A stretch of 9,604 bases of DNA from Anaerolineae bacterium (GTDB taxonomy: Bacteria > Chloroflexota > Anaerolineae > B4-G1 > SLSP01): assembly GCA_016934645.1 (NCBI GenBank), contig JAFGSL010000158.1, positions 1 to 9,604 of the forward strand. Direction: 5' to 3'. The number at the start of each line of letters is the position of its first letter. Within the stretch, counting starts at the first letter, position 1. Shown one piece after another: positions 1-6,307 of the stretch. Position numbers and translations under genes: made by a program. Under the pieces are notes generated by a model. It had not been told where the DNA came from, searched no databases, and saw only the letters and a list, made by a program, of their open reading frames with translations.

Positions 1-1
1 C

Positions 2-601
2 AACGAGAGTATCCCAACGCCCGTCACCATCACCGTGGACACCGTCGCGCCGCCTGCCCCCACCGTCACCGCGCCCATCAGCGGCACCGCCGTGATGACC
101 AACACACCCACCTTCGCTGGCATGGGCGAACCGGGCGGTGAGGTCACCGTCTATGATGACGAAGGCACCGTTGTCTGCACCGCCACCGTCGATCCCTCCG
201 GCAACTGGACGTGTACGCCGACTACGCCGTTGGACGAGGGCGAGCAGACCTACGAAGTCACCGTCACCGATGAAGCGGGCAACGAGAGCACTCCAACGCC
301 CATCACCATCACCGTGGACACCGTCGCGCCGCCTGCCCCCACCGTCACTGAACCGATCAGCGACACGACAGTAACCGATCCCACCCCGGCCTTCGCGGGT
401 ACAGCCGAACCGGGAACTACCGTCATCGTTGGAGAAATGCAAGGCACCGTATGGGTCGTCCTCTGTGAGGCCGTGGCCGATGAGAATGGCAACTGGGCCT
501 GTACACCGACGACTCCGCTAGATAATGGCGAACACACGGTCACAGTCGTCGCCGTTGATGAAGCCGGCAACGAAAGCGACCCTACCACGCTCATTTTCAC
601 C
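2..601 (+). repeat. Tandem Ig-domain-encoding DNA repeats (279-288 bp period)
   Basis: Position 2 aligns with 281 (279 bp, 93 codons), and the equivalent NES codons recur at 569 (288 bp, 96 codons). The stretch 24-69 is identical to 303-348 over 46 nt, and mismatches cluster just upstream. The second unit carries a few extra codons around MQGTVWVV (about 437-463). Near-identity at DNA level across the domain junction points to duplication or recombination between units. The array probably continues upstream of the window. Confidence 0.85.
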
Positions 602-1285
602 GTCGAAGCGGCATTGCAGGCTGAGGACGATACTTATACCGTGCCTGAGGGTATTCCGAGCACACTGGACGTACTGGCGAACGACAGCACCAGCGGAGGG
701 CCGCTGACGATCACACAGGTCAGCGCGCCGCAGTATGGCGTCGCCGTAACCGATGGCGCAACAATCGTCTATACACCAACCCTGGAGTACCTGGGAACGG
801 ATACCTTCACCTACACGATCACCGACGGTGAGGTGCAAGATACCGCACAAGTCACCGTGACGGTGTCGCCGGTAGCAGACCTGGAGGTAAGCCAGCAGGT
901 TAAGGGAACAATCGGTGGTCTGGAAATCACCCTCGTCGCGCGCAACCTCGGTCCACGCCCGGCGGGCGGAGCCGTCATCTCCGACACTTTCCCCACCATC
1001 CTGAGCAACGTCACCTGGACGTGCGCGGCATCGGGCGGGGCAGTGTGCCCCAACACCAGCGGCACAGGCGACCTTGACGAAACCCTGACAACATTCCCGG
1101 CGAACGGCGTTGTGACCTATACCGTCTCCGCAAAATTCGTGCTACTGAGCATCATCGAAAACAATACCGTAACCATCACACCGCCGGCAGGAATGTTTGA
1201 TCTGGTGATGAGCAACAACACCGCCACACGACCAACACTCTACCGGATCATTCTCCCTCTCGTCGTTAGGAACGCTTTACCGTAA
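2..1285 (+). CDS. Secreted/surface multi-domain protein, C-terminal part (Ig-like repeats, Big_9-like, DUF11)
   Basis: 5'-partial: the frame is open back to the window edge, so the GTG at 35 is an internal codon and not a start. 427 residues are visible (numbered from position 2). Two bacterial Ig-like repeats start with VDTVAPPAPTVT at about residues 12 and 105 and contain GNW-C-TPTTPL and DEAGNES. A cadherin-like/Big_9-type domain follows (about 200-290; DDTYTVPEG, LDVLANDS, GTDTFTYTITDG). Then comes a DUF11 domain (about 292-411; ADLEVSQ, NLGPRPAGGAVISDTFP, WTCAASGGAVC, NNTATRP). The last residues, YRIILPLVVRNALP, match the 'LPLV-RN' tail that ends many secreted Chloroflexota proteins. There is no LPXTG motif. 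Such domains are structural or adhesive modules outside the cell; the specific ligand is unknown. The signal peptide would lie upstream of the window. A strong terminator follows the stop. Domain calls are confident; the role as adhesin or matrix protein is inferred. Confidence 0.9.
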   Translation, partial: NESIPTPVTITVDTVAPPAPTVTAPISGTAVMTNTPTFAGMGEPGGEVTVYDDEGTVVCTATVDPSGNWTCTPTTPLDEGEQTYEVTVTDEAGNESTPTPITITVDTVAPPAPTVTEPISDTTVTDPTPAFAGTAEPGTTVIVGEMQGTVWVVLCEAVADENGNWACTPTTPLDNGEHTVTVVAVDEAGNESDPTTLIFTVEAALQAEDDTYTVPEGIPSTLDVLANDSTSGGPLTITQVSAPQYGVAVTDGATIVYTPTLEYLGTDTFTYTITDGEVQDTAQVTVTVSPVADLEVSQQVKGTIGGLEITLVARNLGPRPAGGAVISDTFPTILSNVTWTCAASGGAVCPNTSGTGDLDETLTTFPANGVVTYTVSAKFVLLSIIENNTVTITPPAGMFDLVMSNNTATRPTLYRIILPLVVRNALP

Positions 1286-1305
1286 AGTAGGCTCCTCCTC
1301 ACTTT

Positions 1306-1343
1306 GACCTGGCAGGTCTGGCTAACCTGCCAGGTCTTTTTTT
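1306..1343 (+). terminator. Strong rho-independent terminator
   Basis: A perfect 12-bp stem, GACCTGGCAGGT (1306-1317) with ACCTGCCAGGTC (1325-1336), a 7-nt loop and seven T (1337-1343), starting 20 nt after the stop of the surface-protein gene. Each arm contains a quasi-palindrome ACCTGnCAGGT, so the element is also two copies of an 11-mer. This should end transcription of the upstream gene. Confidence 0.95.
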
Positions 1344-1355
1344 GATCTATCGCCG

Positions 1356-1384
1356 TTTGCATCGCCCCACCATTGGATTATAAT
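1356..1384 (+). promoter_or_regulatory. Sigma-70-like promoter of the small cNMP-binding gene
   Basis: A perfect -10 hexamer TATAAT (1379-1384) is preceded at 17 bp by TTTGCA (1356-1361), which matches four of six bases of the -35 consensus. It lies just downstream of the terminator and about 70 bp before the ATG at 1456, so it would give an RNA with a leader of roughly 65 nt containing the CAAC heptamers and the ribosome binding site. No experimental support is visible. Confidence 0.65.
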
Positions 1385-1410
1385 AACAGGTGAAGGGGTT
1401 TTTTTACTTC

Positions 1411-1438
1411 CAACGTTCAACGTGCAACCTGCAACTTA
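1411..1438 (+). repeat. CAAC-type heptamer short tandem repeat (4 units)
   Basis: Four consecutive 7-mers: CAACGTT, CAACGTG, CAACCTG, CAACTTA. They sit in the predicted 5' leader of the cNMP-binding gene, between the -10 element and the Shine-Dalgarno. The units are degenerate but keep phase. Heptameric intergenic repeats are common in several bacterial phyla and usually have no known function. Confidence 0.7.
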
Positions 1439-1441
1439 TTT

Positions 1442-1448
1442 GAGGAGG
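1442..1448 (+). promoter_or_regulatory. Strong ribosome binding site for the cNMP-binding protein
   Basis: GAGGAGG lies 7 nt before the ATG at 1456. It decides that start against the overlapping +1-shifted frame that opens at 1422 and has no comparable site. Confidence 0.85.
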
Positions 1449-1455
1449 AACCGTT

Positions 1456-1893
1456 ATGGCAGACCTAGAACGAGCAATAGAGATTCTCTGTGGAGTGCCG
1501 TTATTCGAAAATCTAAAGAAGCGCCAAATCCAAAACCTGGCGCGGATCTTCATCGACCGCACGTGCAATCCCGGCGAGGTGATTGTACCGCAAGGCCGCG
1601 ATGGCTACGGGTTCTTCATCATCGCGTCCGGCAAGGCCGAAGCAGTTCGTGAGAAGACTGACGGTAGCAAGGCCGTAGTCAACACGTTTGGGCCGGGAGA
1701 CTTCTTCGGTGAATTAGCCCTATTGGACAATGGGCCACGCACTGCATCGGTCATTGCCACCGAAGCGACCGAATGTCTGATTCTCCCTCGCGAGAACTTC
1801 CTCGGCGTGCTGAGACGGGATGGTGAAATGGCCGTGGACATCATGATCGAGCTCACCAAACGCTTCCGCATGGCTTTGGACGCTTACTATTAA
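1456..1893 (+). CDS. Free-standing cyclic nucleotide-binding domain protein (145 aa)
   Basis: A single CRP/PKA-type cNMP-binding domain fills the protein. The N-terminal helices (about 5-32, with VPLF at 14-17) lead into the beta barrel (PGEVIVPQG, about 39-47; YGFFIIASGKAE, about 51-62). The phosphate-binding cassette FFGELALLDNGPRTAS (83-98) keeps Glu86, which contacts the ribose hydroxyl in this family, and Arg95, which contacts the cyclic phosphate. Thr96 after the Arg resembles cGMP-type cassettes (inference only). The C-terminal helices end at residue 145, with no helix-turn-helix, kinase, channel or membrane segment. It is therefore probably a cytosolic receptor that acts through a partner. 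It has its own promoter and ribosome binding site, is followed by a terminator-like hairpin, and lies next to a cyclase-domain protein. Its N-terminus resembles, in register, the cNMP domain beginning at 9497. Partner and ligand are unknown. Confidence 0.93.
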   Translation: MADLERAIEILCGVPLFENLKKRQIQNLARIFIDRTCNPGEVIVPQGRDGYGFFIIASGKAEAVREKTDGSKAVVNTFGPGDFFGELALLDNGPRTASVIATEATECLILPRENFLGVLRRDGEMAVDIMIELTKRFRMALDAYY

Positions 1894-1898
1894 ACCGC

Positions 1899-1954
1899 GA
1901 TACGTGATGCGTGATGTGTAAAACTCACGTTTCACATTTCAACCTTTACACTTG
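1899..1954 (+). repeat. Inverted cluster of degenerate heptamers after the cNMP gene
   Basis: In 7-nt phase from 1899: GATACGT, GATGCGT, GATGTGT, AAAACTC, ACGTTTC, ACATTTC, AACCTTT, ACACTTG. The first three (GATnnGT) are roughly the reverse complement of the ACnTTTC units, so the block has inverted symmetry, for example CGTGA (1910-1914) with TCACG (1925-1929). It begins 6 nt after the stop codon. The function is unknown; a different heptamer family precedes the same gene. Confidence 0.6.
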
Positions 1955-1955
1955 G

Positions 1956-2000
1956 GGGCGCGTTACACAGGGGCAGGATGAATTGTGACGCGCCCATTTT
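1956..2000 (+). terminator. Probable intrinsic terminator after the cNMP gene
   Basis: GGGCGCGT (1956-1963) pairs perfectly with ACGCGCCC (1988-1995). After a 2-nt bulge, CAC (1966-1968) pairs with GTG (1985-1987). The loop is 16 nt and the stem is followed by A and TTTT (1997-2000). The stem is GC-rich with a short T-run. It separates the cNMP gene from the cyclase gene. Confidence 0.65.
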
Positions 2001-2007
2001 CATCTAC

Positions 2008-2084
2008 TGATCCAGTCACAAAAAACGAAAGCTATTCCGGTATCTAACGGGCGCATAAGCGTTTAGCAAAACCTGACTGGATCA
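2008..2084. other. 77-bp structure closed by a perfect 11-bp inverted repeat
   Basis: TGATCCAGTCA (2008-2018) and TGACTGGATCA (2074-2084) are exact reverse complements enclosing 55 bp. Inside is a smaller imperfect hairpin, CGC-ATAA-GCG (2052-2061), with CTAA (2044-2047) facing TTAG (2063-2066). It lies between the terminator-like hairpin and the cyclase gene start, about 57 bp before the ATG. It could be a structured leader RNA, a small RNA or a small palindromic element; I cannot match it to a known family. Confidence 0.6.
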
Positions 2085-2140
2085 ATAGTGATTTGCCCCC
2101 TGGAAATGCGCAAAGGCGTTCAAGGGATGGTTGAGTAACG

Positions 2141-5100
2141 ATGAAATGCCCTGATTGCGGTTACAAGGTTCGCGTACGAGATAAATTCTGCGGCATGTGT
2201 GGCGCGCATCTCCGGCTGCGCTGTCCGTCTTGTGGGATGGAGAACCCGAGCGCCCATCGCTTTTGTAGAGAGTGCGGCAGCACTCTCGCCACCGGCACCA
2301 CATTCGGCGTCATGCCACTGCGCGCTCAGGAAATCCCCGCGAACATTCCAGAAAGTGCGCCAGAACACACGCTCTCTGCCGCGTCAGAGCACATACATTC
2401 TGCCGCGCCAGAACGCGCGCCTTCCGGCGACCAAGGAGCCAGCAACCTTACTCAGCTTGAAGGGGAACGCCGCCTGGCGACGATCATCCTTGCGGACGTC
2501 AAAGGCTCCACCGATCTGCTGGAACAGGTAGGTACGGAAGCCTGGGTCAAGATGATGAACCGCGTCCTGCAAATCCTGGAAACGGAGGTCTACCGTTTCG
2601 GCGGCAAAGTCGACCAGTTTCGTGGCGATGGCCTGGTCGCCTTCTTCGGGACGACAATGGCGCACGAAGACGATCCAGAGCGCGCGGTACTGGCGGCCCT
2701 GGCGATGCAAACTGCGCTACAACCATTCGCTGCCGATCTGGAGAAACGCGAAGGCATCGACCTTGAACTACGCGTGGGTGTGAACACAGGCGAGGTCATC
2801 GTCACCAGCGTGGGCAACGACCGCCAGTACCGCGAGGAGACGGCTATGGGCGAGGCCATCGCACTTGCCGCGCGTATGGAAACCGCCGCTGAACCCGGCA
2901 CCGTCTTGGTCAGCGAAAATACCTACCGCCTCACGACCACGCAGTTTGAGTGGCTCCCCCTCGGCGAGATCAAAGTCAAGGGCGTGAGTACCCCCGTCGC
3001 CGTCTACCGTCCCCTCACACCCTACGCCAGCCCGGAAAGGCCCGAAGCTTACGAACTGCCCAGCCCACTTATCGGGCGCGACGCAGAAGCGGAAAGCCTC
3101 AAAACTTGCATCGAAGATTTGAGCGACGGCATCGGCGGCATCGTTATCCTCACCGGAGAACATGGGATGGGCAAATCACTGCTCACCGATGAGGTGCGCC
3201 AGTATTTTGCCCGGCAAAATGTACTCCTGGCCGAAGCGCGCGACAAAGGTGCGGAGGTTGATCTACCAACCTCTATTAGCCAGCCGACCTACTCCAGCCC
3301 CTCCGCAGATGCGGAAATCGGCGTCATCTGGCTGCGTGGGCGCTGCCGCTCTTACACCCAGTCGCAACCCTATGCGGTGTGGCTAGATATGTTACGCAAC
3401 TGGCTCGGCATCCGCTCGGACGAACCGCAGGAAAAGACACGCGACCGCCTTCACGAACAAGCCGAGATGCTGTGGGGAGATCAGGCCGATGAGTATTATC
3501 CCGACCTGGCAACGCTGCTATCACTTCCGCTGGAAGCGGATCACGCCGAACAGATCAAGCAACTCGACGCCGATAGCCTACGCCAGCAGTTCTTCCTCAC
3601 GCTGCGCAGTTGGGTCGAGGCGCTCACACAACAAGGCCCGCTGGTGATCAACCTTAGCGATATGCAATGGGTAGACGCCACGTCGCTTGATCTGCTCAAA
3701 TACTGCCTGCCGCTCTGCGATTACACCGACTTGTTGTGGCTATTCGTCTTCCGGCCGGATCGCACGTCGCAGATCTGGGAATTTCGCTATTATATCGAGA
3801 CTGAATACCCGCATCGCCTGACCAACCTCACACTCGCCCCCCTTACCGTTGAGCAGAGCCAGGAGATGATCACCAAGCTAATCGGCCCGGATGTGCTCCC
3901 CGAAACCATGCAAGACCTCATCATCAGCAAGGCTGAAGGGAATCCCTATTACATCCAAGAATTGGTGCGCGCGCTGATTTTTGAGGGGATCTTAACCCGT
4001 ACCCCGGAGGACGGCCGTTGGCGTACTACCCAGGCCGTCACCACCCTCACGCTACCCGACAGCATGCAGAATCTGCTCCTGGCAAGCATCGACCGGCTCA
4101 CGCCAGAAGAGCAGCATATTCTGCAAATCGCCTCCGTGGTCGGCACCGTGTTCTGGTTGAAGATCATCGAAGTCCTGGCCGCCCATCCGGCGCGTGTCAA
4201 AGCTCACCTCACAGCGTTGCAGCGCGCACAGTTGATCCGCGAGCGCGGGCGTGCCCCGGAGTTGGGTATCGAATATGTTTTCCGGTCATCGTTGATTCGT
4301 GACGCAGCCTACGACCGCCTGCTCAGTACCCAACGGACCAGTTATCACCTGCGCATTGCCGAGTACGTAGAAAGCCATTGCTGTAAAATGGATGCTACAG
4401 CCCAGCCCTCCCCACAATACTACGGCGCGCTGGCTTATCACTTCCGGCACGCCGGTTTGCCGGACAAAGAACTGGATTATGTCCTCAAGGGCGCCGCGCA
4501 CGCCAAACACGTCTACGCCAATGCTGAAGCAGGCAAGCAGTACACGCGCGCCCTGGAAATCCTCGACGCATTGGAGCACGAAGCAAGTGACGAAGATCAA
4601 CGCCGCGCCATACGCATCCAACGTTTCAGAGTCCTCAACGAGCGGCGTGCAGTCTTCTATCTTATGGGCCAATTCGAAGCGATGTGGGAAGATGCCAGGG
4701 CGCTGCTGCCGTTGGCGGATAAGTTAGCCGACGATCCTACGCTAACCATCGACGCGCTACTGCAACAACCAGGCGTGGCCGATTACCAAAGCAAGGAAGA
4801 AATCGAGGCCGGCATCCCGATGGCGCAACAAGCTCTCGCCTTAGCACAGCAGTTGGGCGACCGGCGTCGCGAAATGGAAAGCCTCATCGCCATCGTCAAC
4901 CATCGTCTGGCCCTGAGTGATCCCACGTGGCAGCCGTTGGCGGAGCAGGCTCTCGACCTTGCTCGCCAGTTGCAGGATGAACATTACGAAGCGCGACTGC
5001 TCATCGGCATGGGTGGTGTTTTTGCCTTCAGTGACGAACCCGCGCTCAGCATGGAATACCTGGAAGCCGCCGCCGCATTCGCTATGCGTCGCGGTCTCGA

Positions 5101-6043
5101 TGACAAAATCACGCAGATGTCATTGCTCAACCTTCTGGGATTGGAATTCGAGCGTAGCGGCGATTACTACCGCCTGCTCACAGAATACCAGCAGGAACGG
5201 CTCAACATCAGCCGTGAAATTGGCCACCGTCCCAACGAGAGCAAAGCCTTGCAGGCTTGCGGGCGGATTCGGGGCATCTACCTAGGCGATTACCAGGGTG
5301 GTTTGGGACTGCTAGAAGAGTGCCGGCGCATCTTGGTCGGCTCCCGTGACGAGGTTTACCCGTTGTTCCACATTGCCCAAATCCAAAGTGAGCAATACCA
5401 GTACACCGAAGCGCTTGCCAGTCTCGACCGCATCCGTGCCATCGGAGAACCACTCCAAGATCGCGGACTCGCCAGCCTGAAACTGGTTTGGGCCATCCTG
5501 TATAATGCTCTCGGCGACGAAGCTCACCTGCATATGGCGCTGGAACTGGCCGAAGAAGTGCAACAGAACGCCCTCCAAAGCCCTTTGGTTTCGCGGCAGT
5601 ATGAGATGGCGGCGCTGTGCAAAGCCACTGCCGCGCACCTTAAATTGGCGTTGCTCGCAAAAGATGCCACGACCAAGCTCGGCACAATCTACGACCATCT
5701 GAACAGCGCGCTGGATGCTGCACAAAAAGCGCTAGACCTTTACCAGACGTTCGGCTTTGTGCAAATTACCGAGTGCGTGAGCGAGGAAATCCTCTTCCGC
5801 TACAGCCAAGCGCTTACAGCTAATGAGCGGCCTGAAGAAGCGACCAAATACCTCCGTCGGGCCTATGACGAAATGGCGCGCAAACACGCGCTCATCCCCG
5901 CAGATAGCTACTTCCGCCGGACCTATCTCGAGAACATCCTGCTGCACCAGGAAATTCGTGCTGCCTATGCCGCGCGAGTGGGATTGATTCTGACAGAGTC
6001 TGGTCAAGTTCCCCATTTGAGCCACATCCCGGAGGAATTTTGA
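2141..6043 (+). CDS. Zinc-ribbon / class III nucleotidyl cyclase / AAA (STAND-like) ATPase / TPR signalling protein (1300 aa)
   Basis: Two zinc ribbons open the protein (Cys3, 6, 17, 20 and Cys28, 31, 42, 45), followed by a low-complexity linker (about 50-105). A class III cyclase domain follows (about 108-290; LADVKGST, FRGDGLVAFFG, HEDDPERAVLAAL, VGVNTGEV). It keeps the two metal aspartates (Asp119, Asp163) and Arg245. It has Gln159 where adenylate cyclases usually have the base-reading Lys, and Ala241 where a transition-state Asn is usual. An AAA_16-type ATPase follows (PLIGRD, 309-314; Walker A GEHGMGKS, 339-346; Walker-B region LVINLSDMQW, 501-510; FRPD, 537-540; EGNPYYIQELV, 599-609). 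The rest (about 750-1290) is TPR-like helical solenoid. No membrane segment is visible, so it is cytosolic. The length is normal for these cyclase-ATPase proteins. The ATG at 2141 follows an in-frame TGA at 2132, and its ribosome binding site is weak. It probably senses or scaffolds signals; whether it makes cAMP or cGMP is open. Confidence 0.93.
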   Translation: MKCPDCGYKVRVRDKFCGMCGAHLRLRCPSCGMENPSAHRFCRECGSTLATGTTFGVMPLRAQEIPANIPESAPEHTLSAASEHIHSAAPERAPSGDQGASNLTQLEGERRLATIILADVKGSTDLLEQVGTEAWVKMMNRVLQILETEVYRFGGKVDQFRGDGLVAFFGTTMAHEDDPERAVLAALAMQTALQPFAADLEKREGIDLELRVGVNTGEVIVTSVGNDRQYREETAMGEAIALAARMETAAEPGTVLVSENTYRLTTTQFEWLPLGEIKVKGVSTPVAVYRPLTPYASPERPEAYELPSPLIGRDAEAESLKTCIEDLSDGIGGIVILTGEHGMGKSLLTDEVRQYFARQNVLLAEARDKGAEVDLPTSISQPTYSSPSADAEIGVIWLRGRCRSYTQSQPYAVWLDMLRNWLGIRSDEPQEKTRDRLHEQAEMLWGDQADEYYPDLATLLSLPLEADHAEQIKQLDADSLRQQFFLTLRSWVEALTQQGPLVINLSDMQWVDATSLDLLKYCLPLCDYTDLLWLFVFRPDRTSQIWEFRYYIETEYPHRLTNLTLAPLTVEQSQEMITKLIGPDVLPETMQDLIISKAEGNPYYIQELVRALIFEGILTRTPEDGRWRTTQAVTTLTLPDSMQNLLLASIDRLTPEEQHILQIASVVGTVFWLKIIEVLAAHPARVKAHLTALQRAQLIRERGRAPELGIEYVFRSSLIRDAAYDRLLSTQRTSYHLRIAEYVESHCCKMDATAQPSPQYYGALAYHFRHAGLPDKELDYVLKGAAHAKHVYANAEAGKQYTRALEILDALEHEASDEDQRRAIRIQRFRVLNERRAVFYLMGQFEAMWEDARALLPLADKLADDPTLTIDALLQQPGVADYQSKEEIEAGIPMAQQALALAQQLGDRRREMESLIAIVNHRLALSDPTWQPLAEQALDLARQLQDEHYEARLLIGMGGVFAFSDEPALSMEYLEAAAAFAMRRGLDDKITQMSLLNLLGLEFERSGDYYRLLTEYQQERLNISREIGHRPNESKALQACGRIRGIYLGDYQGGLGLLEECRRILVGSRDEVYPLFHIAQIQSEQYQYTEALASLDRIRAIGEPLQDRGLASLKLVWAILYNALGDEAHLHMALELAEEVQQNALQSPLVSRQYEMAALCKATAAHLKLALLAKDATTKLGTIYDHLNSALDAAQKALDLYQTFGFVQITECVSEEILFRYSQALTANERPEEATKYLRRAYDEMARKHALIPADSYFRRTYLENILLHQEIRAAYAARVGLILTESGQVPHLSHIPEEF

Positions 6044-6058
6044 GGCTGCTGGGATTCA

Positions 6059-6093
6059 CAAGGGTGTGCGAGTCCAAGCTTTCCACACCCTTG
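6059..6093 (+). terminator. Stem-loop after the cyclase gene (terminator-like, no T-run)
   Basis: CAAGGGTGTG (6059-6068) pairs perfectly with CACACCCTTG (6084-6093) around a 15-nt loop, 15 nt after the stop. No T-run follows, so it could be a weak terminator, a 3'-end stabilising hairpin or an operator-like inverted repeat. Confidence 0.5.
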
Positions 6094-6192
6094 CGAAGTT
6101 CGTTTCACTGTGATTTCCTAACACAACTGCTACAGAACCGCTACACAAACTTTATCCTAACGCGGTTAAATTGTGCTACGATAAGGTCATCG

Positions 6193-6215
6193 CCCTTGCG
6201 TGGATTCAGCAAGGG
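6193..6215 (+). other. Second stem-loop with shared CAAGGG/CCCTTG arms
   Basis: CCCTTGC (6193-6199) pairs with GCAAGGG (6209-6215) around a 9-nt loop, and no T-run follows. The arms share CCCTTGCG and the GGATTCA...AAGGGT context with the hairpin at 6059-6093, so the two look related. The role is unknown; it lies between the cyclase gene and the transporter gene. Confidence 0.45.
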
Positions 6216-6249
6216 TAAGGGAACTATGCAGCGACATCAGCCGATTGTG

Positions 6250-6277
6250 CTGACGCCGAGCGACAGTATCTTATAAC
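6250..6277 (+). promoter_or_regulatory. Possible promoter of the transporter-HEAT-cNMP gene
   Basis: TATAAC (6272-6277; five of six bases of the -10 consensus) lies 16 bp after CTGACG (6250-6255; four of six of the -35). The predicted start of transcription is about 25 nt before the ATG at 6308. The match is moderate, and chance matches of this quality are not rare. Confidence 0.4.
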
Positions 6278-6285
6278 ATTGATGA

Positions 6286-6297
6286 GTCCTTAAGGAC
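6286..6297. promoter_or_regulatory. 12-bp perfect palindrome overlapping the ribosome binding site
   Basis: GTCCTTAAGGAC is self-complementary. Its right half contains the only Shine-Dalgarno candidate (AAGGA, 6292-6296) for the ATG at 6308, with an 11-nt spacer. Lying just past the predicted promoter, it could be a repressor operator; it may also be chance. Confidence 0.4.
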
Positions 6298-6307
6298 GGT
6301 GCAGATT

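Noticed and set aside
250..850. Antisense open frames across the Ig-repeat gene
   Set aside because: Low-complexity translations mirror the repetitive, GC-biased sense codons; no domain, no start signal.
1422..1652. 76-codon frame overlapping the cNMP gene
   Set aside because: It is a shifted read of the cNMP gene, Arg-rich, without a ribosome binding site of its own at the proper distance.
1915..1929. CRP-type operator (TGTGT...TCACG)
   Set aside because: The spacer is 5 bp instead of 6, the outer bases do not match, and the site belongs to the heptamer cluster with no promoter beside it.
2008..2084. Integron attC site
   Set aside because: The ends do not carry the RYYYAAC and GTTRRRY core sites, and no cassette array or integrase is nearby.
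2018..2140. Promoter for the cyclase gene
   Set aside because: TATCTA at 2041 has no acceptable -35 partner, and no other pair is convincing; the promoter cannot be placed from sequence.
6040..6276. 78-codon frame starting with TTG overlapping the cyclase stop, preceded by GGAGG
   Set aside because: The GGAGG is explained by the coding of the last residues (PEEF), the start is a rare TTG, and the frame runs through two hairpins with no protein-like pattern.
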